Made by a program: the position numbers and the translations under genes. From Microvirga alba (GTDB taxonomy: Bacteria > Pseudomonadota > Alphaproteobacteria > Rhizobiales > Beijerinckiaceae), in contig NZ_JADQDO010000004.1 in assembly GCF_015694465.1 (NCBI RefSeq), positions 62,001-126,000 on the forward strand: a DNA stretch of 64,000 nt. Direction: 5' to 3'. A model generated the notes under the pieces. That model did not search any database and was not told where the DNA came from. It worked only from the letters and a program-made list of their open reading frames with translations. The stretch's first letter is position 1; each line of letters starts with the position of its first letter. This document shows positions 56,096-64,000 of this stretch, one piece after another.

Positions 56096-58846
56096 TCAAG
56101 CACTGCGTCGCGGAGAGGGTTCCCTTTCCTCGCCCTGAAACACATCCAGGAGCGTGCGGCGAATGGTGGCCTGACGGCCCGAATGGGTCACCTTCGTTCC
56201 GGTCAAGTCCGTCACATAGAACACGTCGACGGCCTTTTCGCCGAAGGTGACGATGTGAGCCGAGGCGATGTTGAGGTTGAGTTTTCCAAGCGCAGTCGTG
56301 AGATCATAGAGCAGGCCTGGCCGGTCGAGCCCGGACACTTCGATGACCGTCTGGCGATTTGACAGGGTATTGTCGATGACGACTTCCGGCGGCACCTGGA
56401 ACGCCTTCGCGCGCTCTTTTGCCGGACGTTTGCCATCAACAAGATCGGCGATCTTCACCTCGCCCTTCAACGCCCGCTCGATGGCGCTCGCGACACGCTC
56501 GGCGCGGCGCAGCTCGTCCTCATCCCGGTCGAAGGCACGCGACAAAACGATGGTGTCGAGGGCCATGCCGTCCGTGGTGGTGAAGATCTGCGCATCGACG
56601 ATGTTGCCGCCCGCCGCTGCGCATGCGCCGGTGACGATCGCGAGCAGGCGCGGATGGTCGGGCGAGAGAACGGTGAACTCGGTGACGCCACGAAACTGAT
56701 CCGTCTCGTACGCGGTCGTCACCGTGCGGCCGGCCTTGTCAGCCTCCTGCACGAAGCGGGCCTGCTTGGCGCGCCGCGCCTCGTCGGTCTTCAGCCAATA
56801 GGCGGGCGAGTGGCGCGCAATGTAAGCCTCGAACATATCCTGCCGCCAATCGGGCAATTCGGCGCGCAATTGCTCCTGTGCGAGACGCACTCGTTCGGAC
56901 CGCGCGAGATCGGCCGTGCCACCGCCCAGCATCACCTCGGTCTCGTGGTAGAGATTGCGCAGAAGTTGCCCCTTCCATCCGGTCCAGACGCCCGGCCCGA
57001 CGGCCCGGATATCAGCGATGGTGAGCACGAGGAGAAGCTTCAGCCGCTCCATGGTCTGCACCACATCGGCGAAGCTCTTGATCGTCGCCGGATCGGACAG
57101 ATCACGGCTCTGCGCGGTGTTCGACATCAGCAGGTGGTGCTCGATCAACCAGGCGACCGCGTCGGTTTCCGCCGCACTCAATCCGAAGCGGGGACCGAGC
57201 TTGCGCGCGATGACAGCGCCTGCCACCGAGTGATCCTGCGGGCGGCCTTTCGCGATGTCGTGCAGGAAGACCGCCACATAGAGCGCGCGCCGGTTGCGGA
57301 TCGACGCGAAGATCTGGTCGGCGAGCGGATGCTCGTTCTCGAGTTGCCCGCCCTCGATCTCCGTCAGCACGCCGATGGAGCGGATGAGGTGTTCGTCCAC
57401 CGTGTAGTGATGATACATGTTGAACTGCATCATCGACACGATCCGCCCGAAATCCGGGATGAAGCGCCCGAGCACACCCGCTTCGTTCATCAAGCGCAAC
57501 ACCACTTCCGGCGCATTCTTCGAGGTGAGAATGTCGAGGAAGAGCTTGTTCGCTTCCGGGTCGTTGCGAAGATGCGGGCCAATGAGCGAGAGCGAGCGCG
57601 TCGCAAGCCGCTTCGCATCCGGGTGCACCGGCAGGTTGTGCCGATCGGCGAGCCAGAACAAACGGATCAGGTTAACCGGATCGTGCTCGAAGGCATGCTC
57701 CGTGCGCACATTGATGCGGTTGTTGTCGATGATGAAATCATCACCCACAAGCGCCCCGCCGCGCCGCCGGCGCAAACGCCCGAGCATGCGGTCGAGGACA
57801 GGACGGCGCTTCGCCTGACGCGCCTCCAGTTCCGCACAAACGATGGCGGTGAGATCGCCCACATCCTTCGCAATGCGAAAATACGCTTTCATGAAACGCT
57901 CGACCGCCGACAACCCGCCGCGCCCGGTAAAGCCGATGCGTTCGGCGATGACGCGCTGCATGTCGAAGGTCAGGCGCTCTTCCGCGCGGCCCGTGGCGAA
58001 GTGCAAATGGCAGCGCACGCGCCATAAGAATTCCTCGCAGCGCGCGAACAGCCTGAATTCCTCCGGCGTGAACAGCCCGGCCTTCACCAGCTCTTCCGGC
58101 TCGCGCACGCGGTAGACGTATTTCGAAATCCAGAACAGCGTATTGAGGTCGCGAAGGCCGCCCTTGCCATCCTTGACATTCGGTTCGACGAGATAACGCG
58201 ACGCGCCCGCCTTGGCGACGCGGGCATCGCGCTCCTTCAGTTTCGCATCGACGAAATCGGGCGCGGAGGTCGCGATGATCTCGCGGTCGAAGCGCCCGAC
58301 AAGCGTATTGTAAAGCTCGCGATCGCCGAACAGGAAACGCGATTCAAGAAGCGATGTGCGGATCGTCATGTCCGCCATGCCCTCACGGATGCAATCCTCC
58401 ACCGAGCGGGTGGCATGGCCGACCTTCAGCTTCAAATCCCACAGCACATAGAGCATCGCCTCGACGACGCTCTCACTCCAGGCGGTCTGCTTGTAGGGCA
58501 GCAGAAACAGAAGATCGACGTCGGAGCCAGGAGCCAGCGTGCCGCGCCCATAACCGCCGGTCGCCACGACGGCAAGGCGCTCGCCCATGGAAGGATTGTC
58601 CGCCGGGTAGAGATGCCCGACCACTGCGTTGTGCACCGCTCGGACCAGCCCGTCCATCTGCGCCGACAGGGTCCGCGCGCAGGCCAGCCCGCTCTGCTTC
58701 TCCAACAGCACCTTCTCGGCCTCGGCCCTGCCCTCGTCGAGATAACGCTTCAGTTCCGGCACCAGCCTGGCGCGCAGAGCCGGCGCCTCATTGAGAGGCT
58801 CCTCGCCGAGGTTCTTCAGAATGGTCTCAAGACTATGGCTCGGCAT
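56096..58846 (-). CDS. glnD: PII uridylyltransferase/uridylyl-removing enzyme
   Basis: Senses glutamine and modifies PII proteins, controlling nitrogen assimilation; 916 aa. The nucleotidyltransferase domain has GGYGRGTLAPGSDVDLLFL (about 97-115). The uridylyl-removing HD domain includes VFLHDIAKGRPQDHS (about 520-535) and IEHHLLMSNTA. Two ACT domains follow at about 720-800 and 830-905 (for example SGLDRPGLLYDLTTALGK). All motifs are intact. A family E repeat lies about 25 bp upstream of the start. Confidence 0.97.
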   Translation of the reverse strand: MPSHSLETILKNLGEEPLNEAPALRARLVPELKRYLDEGRAEAEKVLLEKQSGLACARTLSAQMDGLVRAVHNAVVGHLYPADNPSMGERLAVVATGGYGRGTLAPGSDVDLLFLLPYKQTAWSESVVEAMLYVLWDLKLKVGHATRSVEDCIREGMADMTIRTSLLESRFLFGDRELYNTLVGRFDREIIATSAPDFVDAKLKERDARVAKAGASRYLVEPNVKDGKGGLRDLNTLFWISKYVYRVREPEELVKAGLFTPEEFRLFARCEEFLWRVRCHLHFATGRAEERLTFDMQRVIAERIGFTGRGGLSAVERFMKAYFRIAKDVGDLTAIVCAELEARQAKRRPVLDRMLGRLRRRRGGALVGDDFIIDNNRINVRTEHAFEHDPVNLIRLFWLADRHNLPVHPDAKRLATRSLSLIGPHLRNDPEANKLFLDILTSKNAPEVVLRLMNEAGVLGRFIPDFGRIVSMMQFNMYHHYTVDEHLIRSIGVLTEIEGGQLENEHPLADQIFASIRNRRALYVAVFLHDIAKGRPQDHSVAGAVIARKLGPRFGLSAAETDAVAWLIEHHLLMSNTAQSRDLSDPATIKSFADVVQTMERLKLLLVLTIADIRAVGPGVWTGWKGQLLRNLYHETEVMLGGGTADLARSERVRLAQEQLRAELPDWRQDMFEAYIARHSPAYWLKTDEARRAKQARFVQEADKAGRTVTTAYETDQFRGVTEFTVLSPDHPRLLAIVTGACAAAGGNIVDAQIFTTTDGMALDTIVLSRAFDRDEDELRRAERVASAIERALKGEVKIADLVDGKRPAKERAKAFQVPPEVVIDNTLSNRQTVIEVSGLDRPGLLYDLTTALGKLNLNIASAHIVTFGEKAVDVFYVTDLTGTKVTHSGRQATIRRTLLDVFQGEEREPSPRRSA

Positions 58847-59367
58847 GAATGACCCGGTTCGCGGCGAAATTCGTCATCACCCGCCTTGTCCGCTGATCCG
58901 ATTGGCAGTGCTCGTCCAATCGAGATGGCCGGGACGAGGCCGCCGCCATGACGAAGAGATGTAATTCTCAAACGGCCTTTTAGCATTTCAGACGGCCTCG
59001 TCCCATCGTCCCGTAATGAGATCGCCCAAAAACACGATTTCATTCTGTATACCCCCCGCCCGTCTCCCAGGTTTTTCAGAACGGATTCAAACCGATGGCT
59101 GGCATAGGGGGCCGGTTCGAAGATCGGTCGGCTTTGCCCATTCAGGCGGCGCTCGTCCTGTCATCCGAATCCGTGGCCTCGGCATAAAACACAGCTCCGT
59201 TCTGTATAAAGTATGCGTTTGACATGGCAAACATGTGGTTCTATAAAAAGGACACGCGCCGATTTGAGCATGCAGCTTGCGGGCGCGAAACAAGTGCAGC
59301 TAAAGCGCCGGGCGCCTTGGGCCTCAACGGTCGAAGTCCCCATGCGCAAAACATGGGACTTTTGAAA
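58847..59367. other. 521 bp intergenic region between glnD and the sulfonate importer
   Basis: The divergent gap has no convincing gene. It holds the repeat at 58872-58953, two occurrences of TTCTGTATA (at about 59044 and 59200), and a small palindrome GTTTG-ACATGG-CAAAC (59217-59232). The latter could be a regulator site for the downstream importer. The importer's own promoter was not resolved. Confidence 0.5.
58872..58953. repeat. Dispersed repeat, family E (inverted halves)
   Basis: CGTCATCACCCGCCTTGTCC at one end and GATGGCCGGGACGAGG...CATGACG at the other are imperfectly inverted. They resemble the Rhizobiales element with CGTCAT...CCGGGC and GCCCGG...ATGACG ends. It lies just upstream of glnD. 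Confidence 0.6.
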
Positions 59368-60336
59368 ATGAGCCTCTCGCGTCGCCTTTTCCTCGCCGCC
59401 TCCCTCGCCACGAGCCTTGCCTCCTTCGCCACCGCCGCCTCGGCGCAGGTCAAGGAGATCCGGATCGACTACGCCACCTACAACCCGGTCAGCCTCGTCT
59501 TGAAGGACAAGGGCTTCCTGGAGAAGGAACTGGCGAAGGACGGCATTTCCGTTCGCTGGGTGCAGTCGCTGGGCTCCAACAAGGCGCTTGAATTCCTGAA
59601 TGCCGGCTCGCTCGATTTCGGCTCGACTGCCGGCGCCGCCGCCCTGATCGGCAAGATCAACGGCAACCCCATCAAGTCGATCTATGTCTATTCCCGCCCC
59701 GAATGGACGGCGCTTGTCACCCGCAAGGATACGGGCATCACGAAAGTCGAGGACCTGAAGGGCAAGCGCGTCGCGGTGACGCGCGGCACCGATCCGCACA
59801 TCTTCCTCGTGCGTGCCTTGCAGGAAGCAAAGCTGACGGAAAAGGACGTGAAGCTCGTTCTGCTGCAGCACCCGGACGGACGCACGGCGCTGGAGCGCGG
59901 CGATGTCGATGCCTGGGCCGGTCTCGATCCGCTGATGGCGGCAGCCGAGGTGGAAAGCGGCGCGACGCTTTTCTATCGCAACGCGGGAGCGAATACCTGG
60001 GGCGTTTTGAATGTCAGCGAGGCCTTCGCCAAGGACAATCCGGCTCTCGTCTCCAAAGTGCTGAAAGCCTATGAGGAGGCCCGCGCTTATTCGCTCGCCA
60101 ATCCGGCGGAGTTGAAGAAGACGCTCGTCGCCTACACCAAGCTGCCCGAACCGGTGATCGAGCGTCAGCTTGAGCGCACGGAACTGACGCATTCCACTAT
60201 CGGACAGCCGCAGGTGGACACCATCCTCGCCGCGGGCCTCGCCTTGCAGCAGGCTGGCGTCATCACCCCCGACACGAATGTGAAGGCCGTGGTCGATGTA
60301 CTTATCGACCGCAGCTTCGCCACCGCGTCGCGCTGA
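59368..60336 (+). CDS. ABC transporter substrate-binding protein, sulfonate/nitrate/taurine type (SsuA-like)
   Basis: Secreted binding protein of 322 aa. The signal peptide MSLSRRLFLAASLATSLASF with AAS-AQ cleavage is Tat-like in its RR-x-F-L pattern but probably works by Sec or Tat. The mature part begins IRIDYATYNPVSLVLKDKGFL, typical of SsuA/TauA/NrtA. VRWVQSLGSNKALEFLNAGS and VAVTRGTDPHIFLVRAL are also characteristic. ATG 59353 is an alternative start. The ligand is probably an aliphatic sulfonate; nitrate or taurine cannot be excluded. Confidence 0.85.
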   Translation: MSLSRRLFLAASLATSLASFATAASAQVKEIRIDYATYNPVSLVLKDKGFLEKELAKDGISVRWVQSLGSNKALEFLNAGSLDFGSTAGAAALIGKINGNPIKSIYVYSRPEWTALVTRKDTGITKVEDLKGKRVAVTRGTDPHIFLVRALQEAKLTEKDVKLVLLQHPDGRTALERGDVDAWAGLDPLMAAAEVESGATLFYRNAGANTWGVLNVSEAFAKDNPALVSKVLKAYEEARAYSLANPAELKKTLVAYTKLPEPVIERQLERTELTHSTIGQPQVDTILAAGLALQQAGVITPDTNVKAVVDVLIDRSFATASR

Positions 60337-60360
60337 CACGTTTCATCACGGGAGAGCGCC

Positions 60361-61215
60361 GTGACAGGCCACGCCACAAGCAATGCCTGGTCCTCCCTTA
60401 AGGGGGCTGCCGCTCTCGCGGCCCCTCCCCTTGCCGAGAAGCGGCGCACCTTCGACGGGCGCGTTCTTCTCGGCTTTTTCTTGCCCATCGCCGTCGCGGT
60501 TCTTTGGGAACTGGCCGTGCGTTTCGGCCTCGCGCAAGGGCGCCTCGTGCCGCCGCCAAGCCGCATCTTTACAACCCTTCTCGCACTTGCCGAAACCGGT
60601 GAACTCTGGACCCATGTGTGGGCGACGCTCTGGCGCGTTCTCGTCGGCTTCGTTCTCGGTGCGGCGGGGGGGATCGTGCTCGGCGGGCTCTCCGGTTCCG
60701 CCGAAACCATCCGCCGCCTGCTCGATCCGACCCTTCAAGCTTTGCGCGCCATTCCCTCGATCGCCTGGGTGCCGTTGTTCATTCTCTGGCTCGGCATATT
60801 CGAAGCGTCGAAGGTGGCGCTGATCGCCGTGGGCGTGTTCTTTCCCGTTTATCTCGGCATTGCGGGTGCAATCCTGTCGGTTGATCGCAAGCTCGTCGAA
60901 GTGGGTCAGGTGTTTCGTCTTTCGCGCTACAAGCTCGCCAAGCGCATCCTTCTGCCCGCTGTTCTGCCCGAAGCCTTGATCTCTTTGCGCTCGGGCCTGG
61001 GCCTCGGCTTCATGTTCGTGGTCGCAGCCGAATTCATGGGCGCATCCGAGGGTCTCGGCTACCTGCTCGTTGACGGGCAGCAGATGGGCAAGCCCGATCA
61101 AATCCTTGCCGCGATCATCGCCTTCGCGCTTCTCGGCAAACTCGCCGACAGCCTGCTGGTTTTTTCCACCAGGCCGCTCGTGCGCTGGCAGGATGTGGTG
61201 CGGGAGAGGTTGTGA
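60361..61215 (+). CDS. ABC transporter permease, sulfonate/nitrate/taurine type (SsuC-like)
   Basis: Inner-membrane permease of 284 aa with six helices. The TauC/SsuC-type coupling region VDRKLVEVGQVFRLSRYKLAKRI is at about residues 178-200. QALRAIPSIAWVPLFILWLGI is strongly family-typical. It starts with GTG, preceded by GGGAG, 24 bp after the binding-protein stop. The gap to the ATPase gene contains a family B repeat. Confidence 0.9.
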   Translation: MTGHATSNAWSSLKGAAALAAPPLAEKRRTFDGRVLLGFFLPIAVAVLWELAVRFGLAQGRLVPPPSRIFTTLLALAETGELWTHVWATLWRVLVGFVLGAAGGIVLGGLSGSAETIRRLLDPTLQALRAIPSIAWVPLFILWLGIFEASKVALIAVGVFFPVYLGIAGAILSVDRKLVEVGQVFRLSRYKLAKRILLPAVLPEALISLRSGLGLGFMFVVAAEFMGASEGLGYLLVDGQQMGKPDQILAAIIAFALLGKLADSLLVFSTRPLVRWQDVVRERL

Positions 61216-61237
61216 TGCTTGTATTCTCCTCCACACT

Positions 61238-61379
61238 GTCATTCCGGGGCCGCGCAGCGGAGCCCGCAACCCATAACCGCAATGGCTGGCAAGATAAGAC
61301 CAACGGATCCCGCTCGTTCTTTTCTGAGCTGTCCGTGTTTATGGGTTCCGGGCTCGGCCTTTGGCCGCCCCGGAATGAC
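61238..61379. repeat. Dispersed repeat, family B, copy 2, inside the sulfonate importer operon
   Basis: The paired halves GTCATTCCGGGGCCGCG...CCCATAA and TATGGGTTCCGGGCTCGG...CGGAATGAC are inverted around a core with ACGGATCC. The layout matches 26420-26554. It separates the permease from the ATPase gene. Confidence 0.85.
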
Positions 61380-61426
61380 AAGGCAGGGTTTCGCCGGCAA
61401 ATAAGCGACGATGAGAGAGGCTTATA

Positions 61427-62215
61427 ATGCTGTCCCTCGAACATCTCACCAAAATCTACGCCGACGGCACCCGCGCCCTCGCCGACATCAACCTATCCGT
61501 CCGCGAGAGTGAGATCGTCGCACTGATCGGCGGGTCGGGTTGCGGCAAGACCACGTTGTTGCGCCTGATCGCGGGTCTCGACAAGGCAAGCGCGGGCGCA
61601 ATCCGGCTCGACGACGAGACCATCACCGAGCCCCATCCAGCCATCGGCATCGTGTTCCAGGAACCCCGCCTTTTGCCCTGGCTCTCGGTTGCAGACAACG
61701 TGGCGTTTGGGCTCGAAGCCTTGAGCACGCCTGAGCGAAAAGCTCGCGTCGAACACGCCCTCGAGAAGATCGGCTTGGCCGAACATGAGAGGCGCTGGCC
61801 GCGCGATTTGTCCGGAGGACAGCAGCAGCGAGTGGCGATTGCCCGCGCCTTCGTCGCGCATCCGAAAGTGCTCTTGCTCGACGAGCCGTTCTCCGCGCTC
61901 GACGCCTTCACCCGCGCGAGCCTTCACGAACATCTGCTGACGCTTTGGGAAGAGACGCGCCCTACCGTCGTTCTCGTCACGCACGACGTGCAGGAAGCGG
62001 TGACGCTCGCCGACCGGGCCATCGTCATGCAGCCGAAACCCGGACGCATCTTCGACGAGTTGCCACTTTCCCTGGCCCGGCCGCGTGACAAGACGGGCCT
62101 TCCGTTCGAAACTTCCGTCCGCCGTGTCTTGACGGCGCTGGACCATTCCCTCAACACGCCGCATCAGGAACAACCACGCGAGCGCGACCGTCAGGCCGCC
62201 GCTCTGTGGTGGTGA
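61427..62215 (+). CDS. ABC transporter ATP-binding protein, sulfonate/nitrate/taurine type (SsuB-like)
   Basis: Cytoplasmic ATPase of 262 aa. Walker A is GGSGCGKTT (about 35-43), Q-loop VFQEPRLLPWLSV, signature LSGGQQQR, Walker B VLLLDEPFSALDAFTR and H-loop VTHDVQEAVTLADR. The EPRLLPWLSV stretch and the C-terminal PKPGRIFDELPLSLARPR are typical of Ssu/Tau ATPases. GAGAGAGG precedes the ATG. It is separated from the permease gene by the family B repeat. Confidence 0.92.
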   Translation: MLSLEHLTKIYADGTRALADINLSVRESEIVALIGGSGCGKTTLLRLIAGLDKASAGAIRLDDETITEPHPAIGIVFQEPRLLPWLSVADNVAFGLEALSTPERKARVEHALEKIGLAEHERRWPRDLSGGQQQRVAIARAFVAHPKVLLLDEPFSALDAFTRASLHEHLLTLWEETRPTVVLVTHDVQEAVTLADRAIVMQPKPGRIFDELPLSLARPRDKTGLPFETSVRRVLTALDHSLNTPHQEQPRERDRQAAALWW

Positions 62216-62232
62216 GAAGCAAGGATATCGAC

Positions 62233-62742
62233 ATGGACGTGACCGCTCTGCGCGCGCTGCAGGCGCCGCTAAAGGACCAATACCGCGCAGACCCCACTTC
62301 CGCGGTCATCACGCTGAAGGCCCAGGGCACGCTCGACGACCAGCACATCGCCTGCAAGGTCGAAACCGGCCGCGCGCTCGCCGTGGCGGGCCTGCATCCG
62401 GCGACCGGCGGCTCTGGCGCTGAACTATGCTCCGGCGACATGCTGCTCGAAGCGCTTGTGGCCTGTGCGGGTGTGACGCTCAAAGCCGTGGCCACCGCGC
62501 TCGAAATCGAGTTGCGTCACGGCGTGGTGAAGGCGGAGGGCGATCTCGATTTTCGTGGCACGCTCGGCGTCGACAAGACCGCGCCGGTCGGCTTCAGGGA
62601 CATCCGCCTGTCGTTCGAGATCGATACGGATGCACCGCAAGAGAAGATCGATCAGCTTCTCAAGCTGACCGAGCGCTATTGTGTGGTGTTCCAGACGCTC
62701 AACAACAAGCCTGCGCTGAGCGCGACGCTGAACCGGCGGTAG
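62233..62742 (+). CDS. OsmC family protein
   Basis: Cytoplasmic protein of 169 aa with the OsmC/Ohr fold. LCSGDMLLEALVACAGVTLKAVA (about 65-87) carries the first conserved Cys in the expected ACAGV context, and LLKLTERYCVVFQTL (about 142-156) carries the second (resolving) Cys. Such proteins reduce organic hydroperoxides, though some are of uncertain activity. It begins 17 bp after the SsuB-like ATPase, so it is probably part of that operon. AAGGA precedes the ATG; a GTG at 62206 is an alternative. Confidence 0.88.
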   Translation: MDVTALRALQAPLKDQYRADPTSAVITLKAQGTLDDQHIACKVETGRALAVAGLHPATGGSGAELCSGDMLLEALVACAGVTLKAVATALEIELRHGVVKAEGDLDFRGTLGVDKTAPVGFRDIRLSFEIDTDAPQEKIDQLLKLTERYCVVFQTLNNKPALSATLNRR

Positions 62743-62757
62743 GTCCCTTTGCGAGGG

Positions 62758-64000
62758 TCAGTTGCCCGCCACGAGGGTTTTCGGCGCGCCGCTGACCATG
62801 ACTGCCGCGCCGTTGCGGATTTCCTGCACGGCGAGCGCACGGTCATTGGTGCCGTCGGCCCTGAAGCGGAATACGCCGTCGGCTCCGGCAAAGCCGGCGG
62901 GGTTGGTCAACACCCCTTCCGCAAAACGTTGCGATCCTTGCACCCGCGTCAGCGCCGCGGCCAACGTCACCGCATCGTAGGACAGAGTGGCAAGGCGGAT
63001 CGGATCGGTGTTGAAGCGGGCGCGATAGCGGGTCGCGAACGCGTCAAAGCCGCGATTGTCAGGCGCCGAGAACCAGCTCCCCTGCAAGGCCGGCAGCGCG
63101 AAAACGCGCGGCTCGTTCCACACGCCGGTGCCGAGCGGCTTGACCTGCTGCGGATTGAAACCAACCCCCTGCAATGCCTGCGCCACCACGGGAAGGACAT
63201 CGCCGTTCTCGGGCAGGAAGAGCGCATCGGCCTGGGCCGAAGGACCGCCGATGACGCGGGCGAGGCGCTGCACCGCGCCTTGCGGCTGTCCCGCCGGGTA
63301 GCGCTCGACCGCGACGATGCGCAGGCCCTGCCGCGCCGCCGCTTCCTGCAACTGCGCTTCCGCCACGCGGCCATAGGTCGTTTCAGGCACGAGGGCGGCA
63401 ATCGAGCGGCGGCCTTGGGAGGCCGCAAACGACACGATGCGGTCGACCTCTGCTTGCACCAGGAAACTCAAGAGATAGATGCCGCGCGTGGCCACGCTGG
63501 CATCGGTGGAGAAGGCGATGATCGGCTTGCCGGTCTGGCGCGCCACCTGTCCCGCCGCCTGGACGGAGCCGGCGAAAAGCGGGCCGAGGATGAGTTCCGC
63601 GCCCTCAGTGACGGCCTGGCTCGCCGCATCGCGGGCGCCTTCCGGCGTGCCGCGATCATCCTTCACCAACAGGGTCAGCTCCCCGCCTTGCGATTCGCTC
63701 AACGCCAGATCGGCGGCATTGCGCAGGCTCTGCGCTGCCACAGCGGTCTGGCCCTGGCCGGATAGCGGCAGGATCAGCGCGACGCGCACCGGGCCGTTGC
63801 CGATGGTCATGCCGGAGCCCATCGGACCCGGCATCGGCGCGGGTCCGGCCGCATAGGCGGAAGACGGGCTTTCAGGCGCGCCCTCGGACGGGATGTCCGC
63901 CTCGAATTGCGGCTCCGCGGGGGCGGCAGCAGGAGCCTGTGCGACCCTGCGCGGCGGCCGCATGCTGCCGGAGCCAACGCAACCGGAAAGCACCAGAGAA
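62758..64000 (-). CDS. Penicillin-binding protein activator LpoA-like lipoprotein (5' end outside window)
   Basis: Periplasmic-binding-fold protein; the visible part is about 414 residues and the start is cut off by the window edge. The end of a lipoprotein signal is visible, with lipobox LSGC at the edge of the window. An Ala/Pro-rich linker follows (about 45 residues). The type 1 periplasmic-binding domain (LivJ-like) then runs from VRVALILPLSGQGQTAVAAQ to the end, including GPLFAGSVQAAGQVARQ and ALVPETTYGRVAEAQLQ. Family members in Alphaproteobacteria are annotated as penicillin-binding protein activators. It is convergent with the OsmC gene, 15 bp away. Confidence 0.8.
   Translation of the reverse strand, partial: SLVLSGCVGSGSMRPPRRVAQAPAAAPAEPQFEADIPSEGAPESPSSAYAAGPAPMPGPMGSGMTIGNGPVRVALILPLSGQGQTAVAAQSLRNAADLALSESQGGELTLLVKDDRGTPEGARDAASQAVTEGAELILGPLFAGSVQAAGQVARQTGKPIIAFSTDASVATRGIYLLSFLVQAEVDRIVSFAASQGRRSIAALVPETTYGRVAEAQLQEAAARQGLRIVAVERYPAGQPQGAVQRLARVIGGPSAQADALFLPENGDVLPVVAQALQGVGFNPQQVKPLGTGVWNEPRVFALPALQGSWFSAPDNRGFDAFATRYRARFNTDPIRLATLSYDAVTLAAALTRVQGSQRFAEGVLTNPAGFAGADGVFRFRADGTNDRALAVQEIRNGAAVMVSGAPKTLVAGN

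Noticed and set aside
56071..56100. RpoH promoter for grpE
   Set aside because: CTTG is present but the -10 (CATGATAT) deviates from CYTAT, and it overlaps the glnD stop. Mentioned only as a weak possibility in the grpE entry.
56654..58027. 457-codon antisense frame over glnD
   Set aside because: Shadow of the glnD reading frame; all glnD motifs are intact on the minus strand.
59016..59222. Small ORF between glnD and the sulfonate importer
   Set aside because: No ribosome binding site and a composition unlike a protein; it runs through regulatory or repeat-like sequence.

Overview
The window is a 64 kb stretch of GC-rich (about 60-65%) alphaproteobacterial chromosome. The gene set points to the order Hyphomicrobiales (Rhizobiales). 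Markers include a TIGR02300 (FYDLN-acid) protein beside aroA, a class II-type EPSP synthase, an OlsB-like ornithine acyltransferase, a PmtA-like phospholipid N-methyltransferase, an FzlA-like GST protein next to queG, a dnaK promoter of the alphaproteobacterial RpoH type, and several families of short dispersed palindromic repeats. A Methylobacteriaceae/Microvirga- or Bosea-like host is my guess and cannot be proven from this piece. Almost all of the sequence is intact, tightly packed coding DNA. I see no prophage, insertion sequence, plasmid origin, CRISPR array or rRNA operon.

Layout. 1-4.0 kb: end of a peptide ABC importer operon (two permeases, two ATPases) closing with an M19 dipeptidase. 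4.1-8.1 kb: a converging polyamine-type ABC importer (binding protein, ATPase, two permeases). 8.3-12.9 kb: proline iminopeptidase, 3-hydroxybutyrate dehydrogenase, 5-oxoprolinase subunits PxpB and PxpC, and a HisN-type phosphatase. 12.9-16.6 kb: a three-gene ABC importer of the 2-aminoethylphosphonate type. 16.7-20.3 kb: malate synthase G, a P-loop kinase-like protein, tRNA-Ala(GGC) and the TIGR02300 protein. 20.4-23.7 kb: aroA-cmk, a DUF1194 protein and methylglyoxal synthase. 23.9-33.2 kb: HrpB helicase, a HAD phosphatase, a TauE/SafE exporter, malic enzyme with a phosphotransacetylase domain, and MutS. 33.2-35.3 kb: a selenium-binding-protein/methanethiol-oxidase homologue with a small membrane protein. 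35.5-43.3 kb: YifB/ComM ATPase, OlsB-like acyltransferase, QueG, FzlA-like GST, UppP, endonuclease III, DUF2244 and an Ada-type methyltransferase. 43.6-48.4 kb: dnaK-dnaJ, PmtA-like methyltransferase and pyrF. 48.5-55.4 kb: a secreted phosphoesterase, two tandem DUF1330 genes, dapB, gpmA, a GNAT, an AlkB dioxygenase, a secreted protein of unknown function, a MepB-family protein and a TRIC-type channel. 55.4-58.8 kb: grpE and glnD. 59.4-64 kb: an SsuACB-type sulfonate/nitrate/taurine importer with an OsmC protein, then a partial LpoA-like lipoprotein.

How the genes work together. Much of the window concerns scavenging organic N, P and S: peptides plus dipeptidase and iminopeptidase, polyamines, 5-oxoproline, aminoethylphosphonate-type compounds and sulfonates. 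The rest is housekeeping: DNA repair (mutS, nth, ada, alkB), proteostasis (dnaK, dnaJ, grpE), nitrogen sensing (glnD) and envelope lipids (uppP, olsB-like, pmtA-like). Malate synthase and malic enzyme belong to C2/C4 metabolism.

Most unusual points. Several dispersed palindromic repeat families sit in the gaps between genes, and one lies inside the sulfonate-importer operon. A partly conserved motif occurs upstream of the polyamine and the aminoethylphosphonate importers. The SBP56 gene is paired with an unclassified membrane protein. The aroA-cmk pair lacks the usual rpsA neighbour. The EPSP synthase has a class II scaffold but a glycine at the position equivalent to CP4 Ala100. I did not find a convincing wholly new multi-gene system; the SBP56-membrane protein pair is the best candidate for one.
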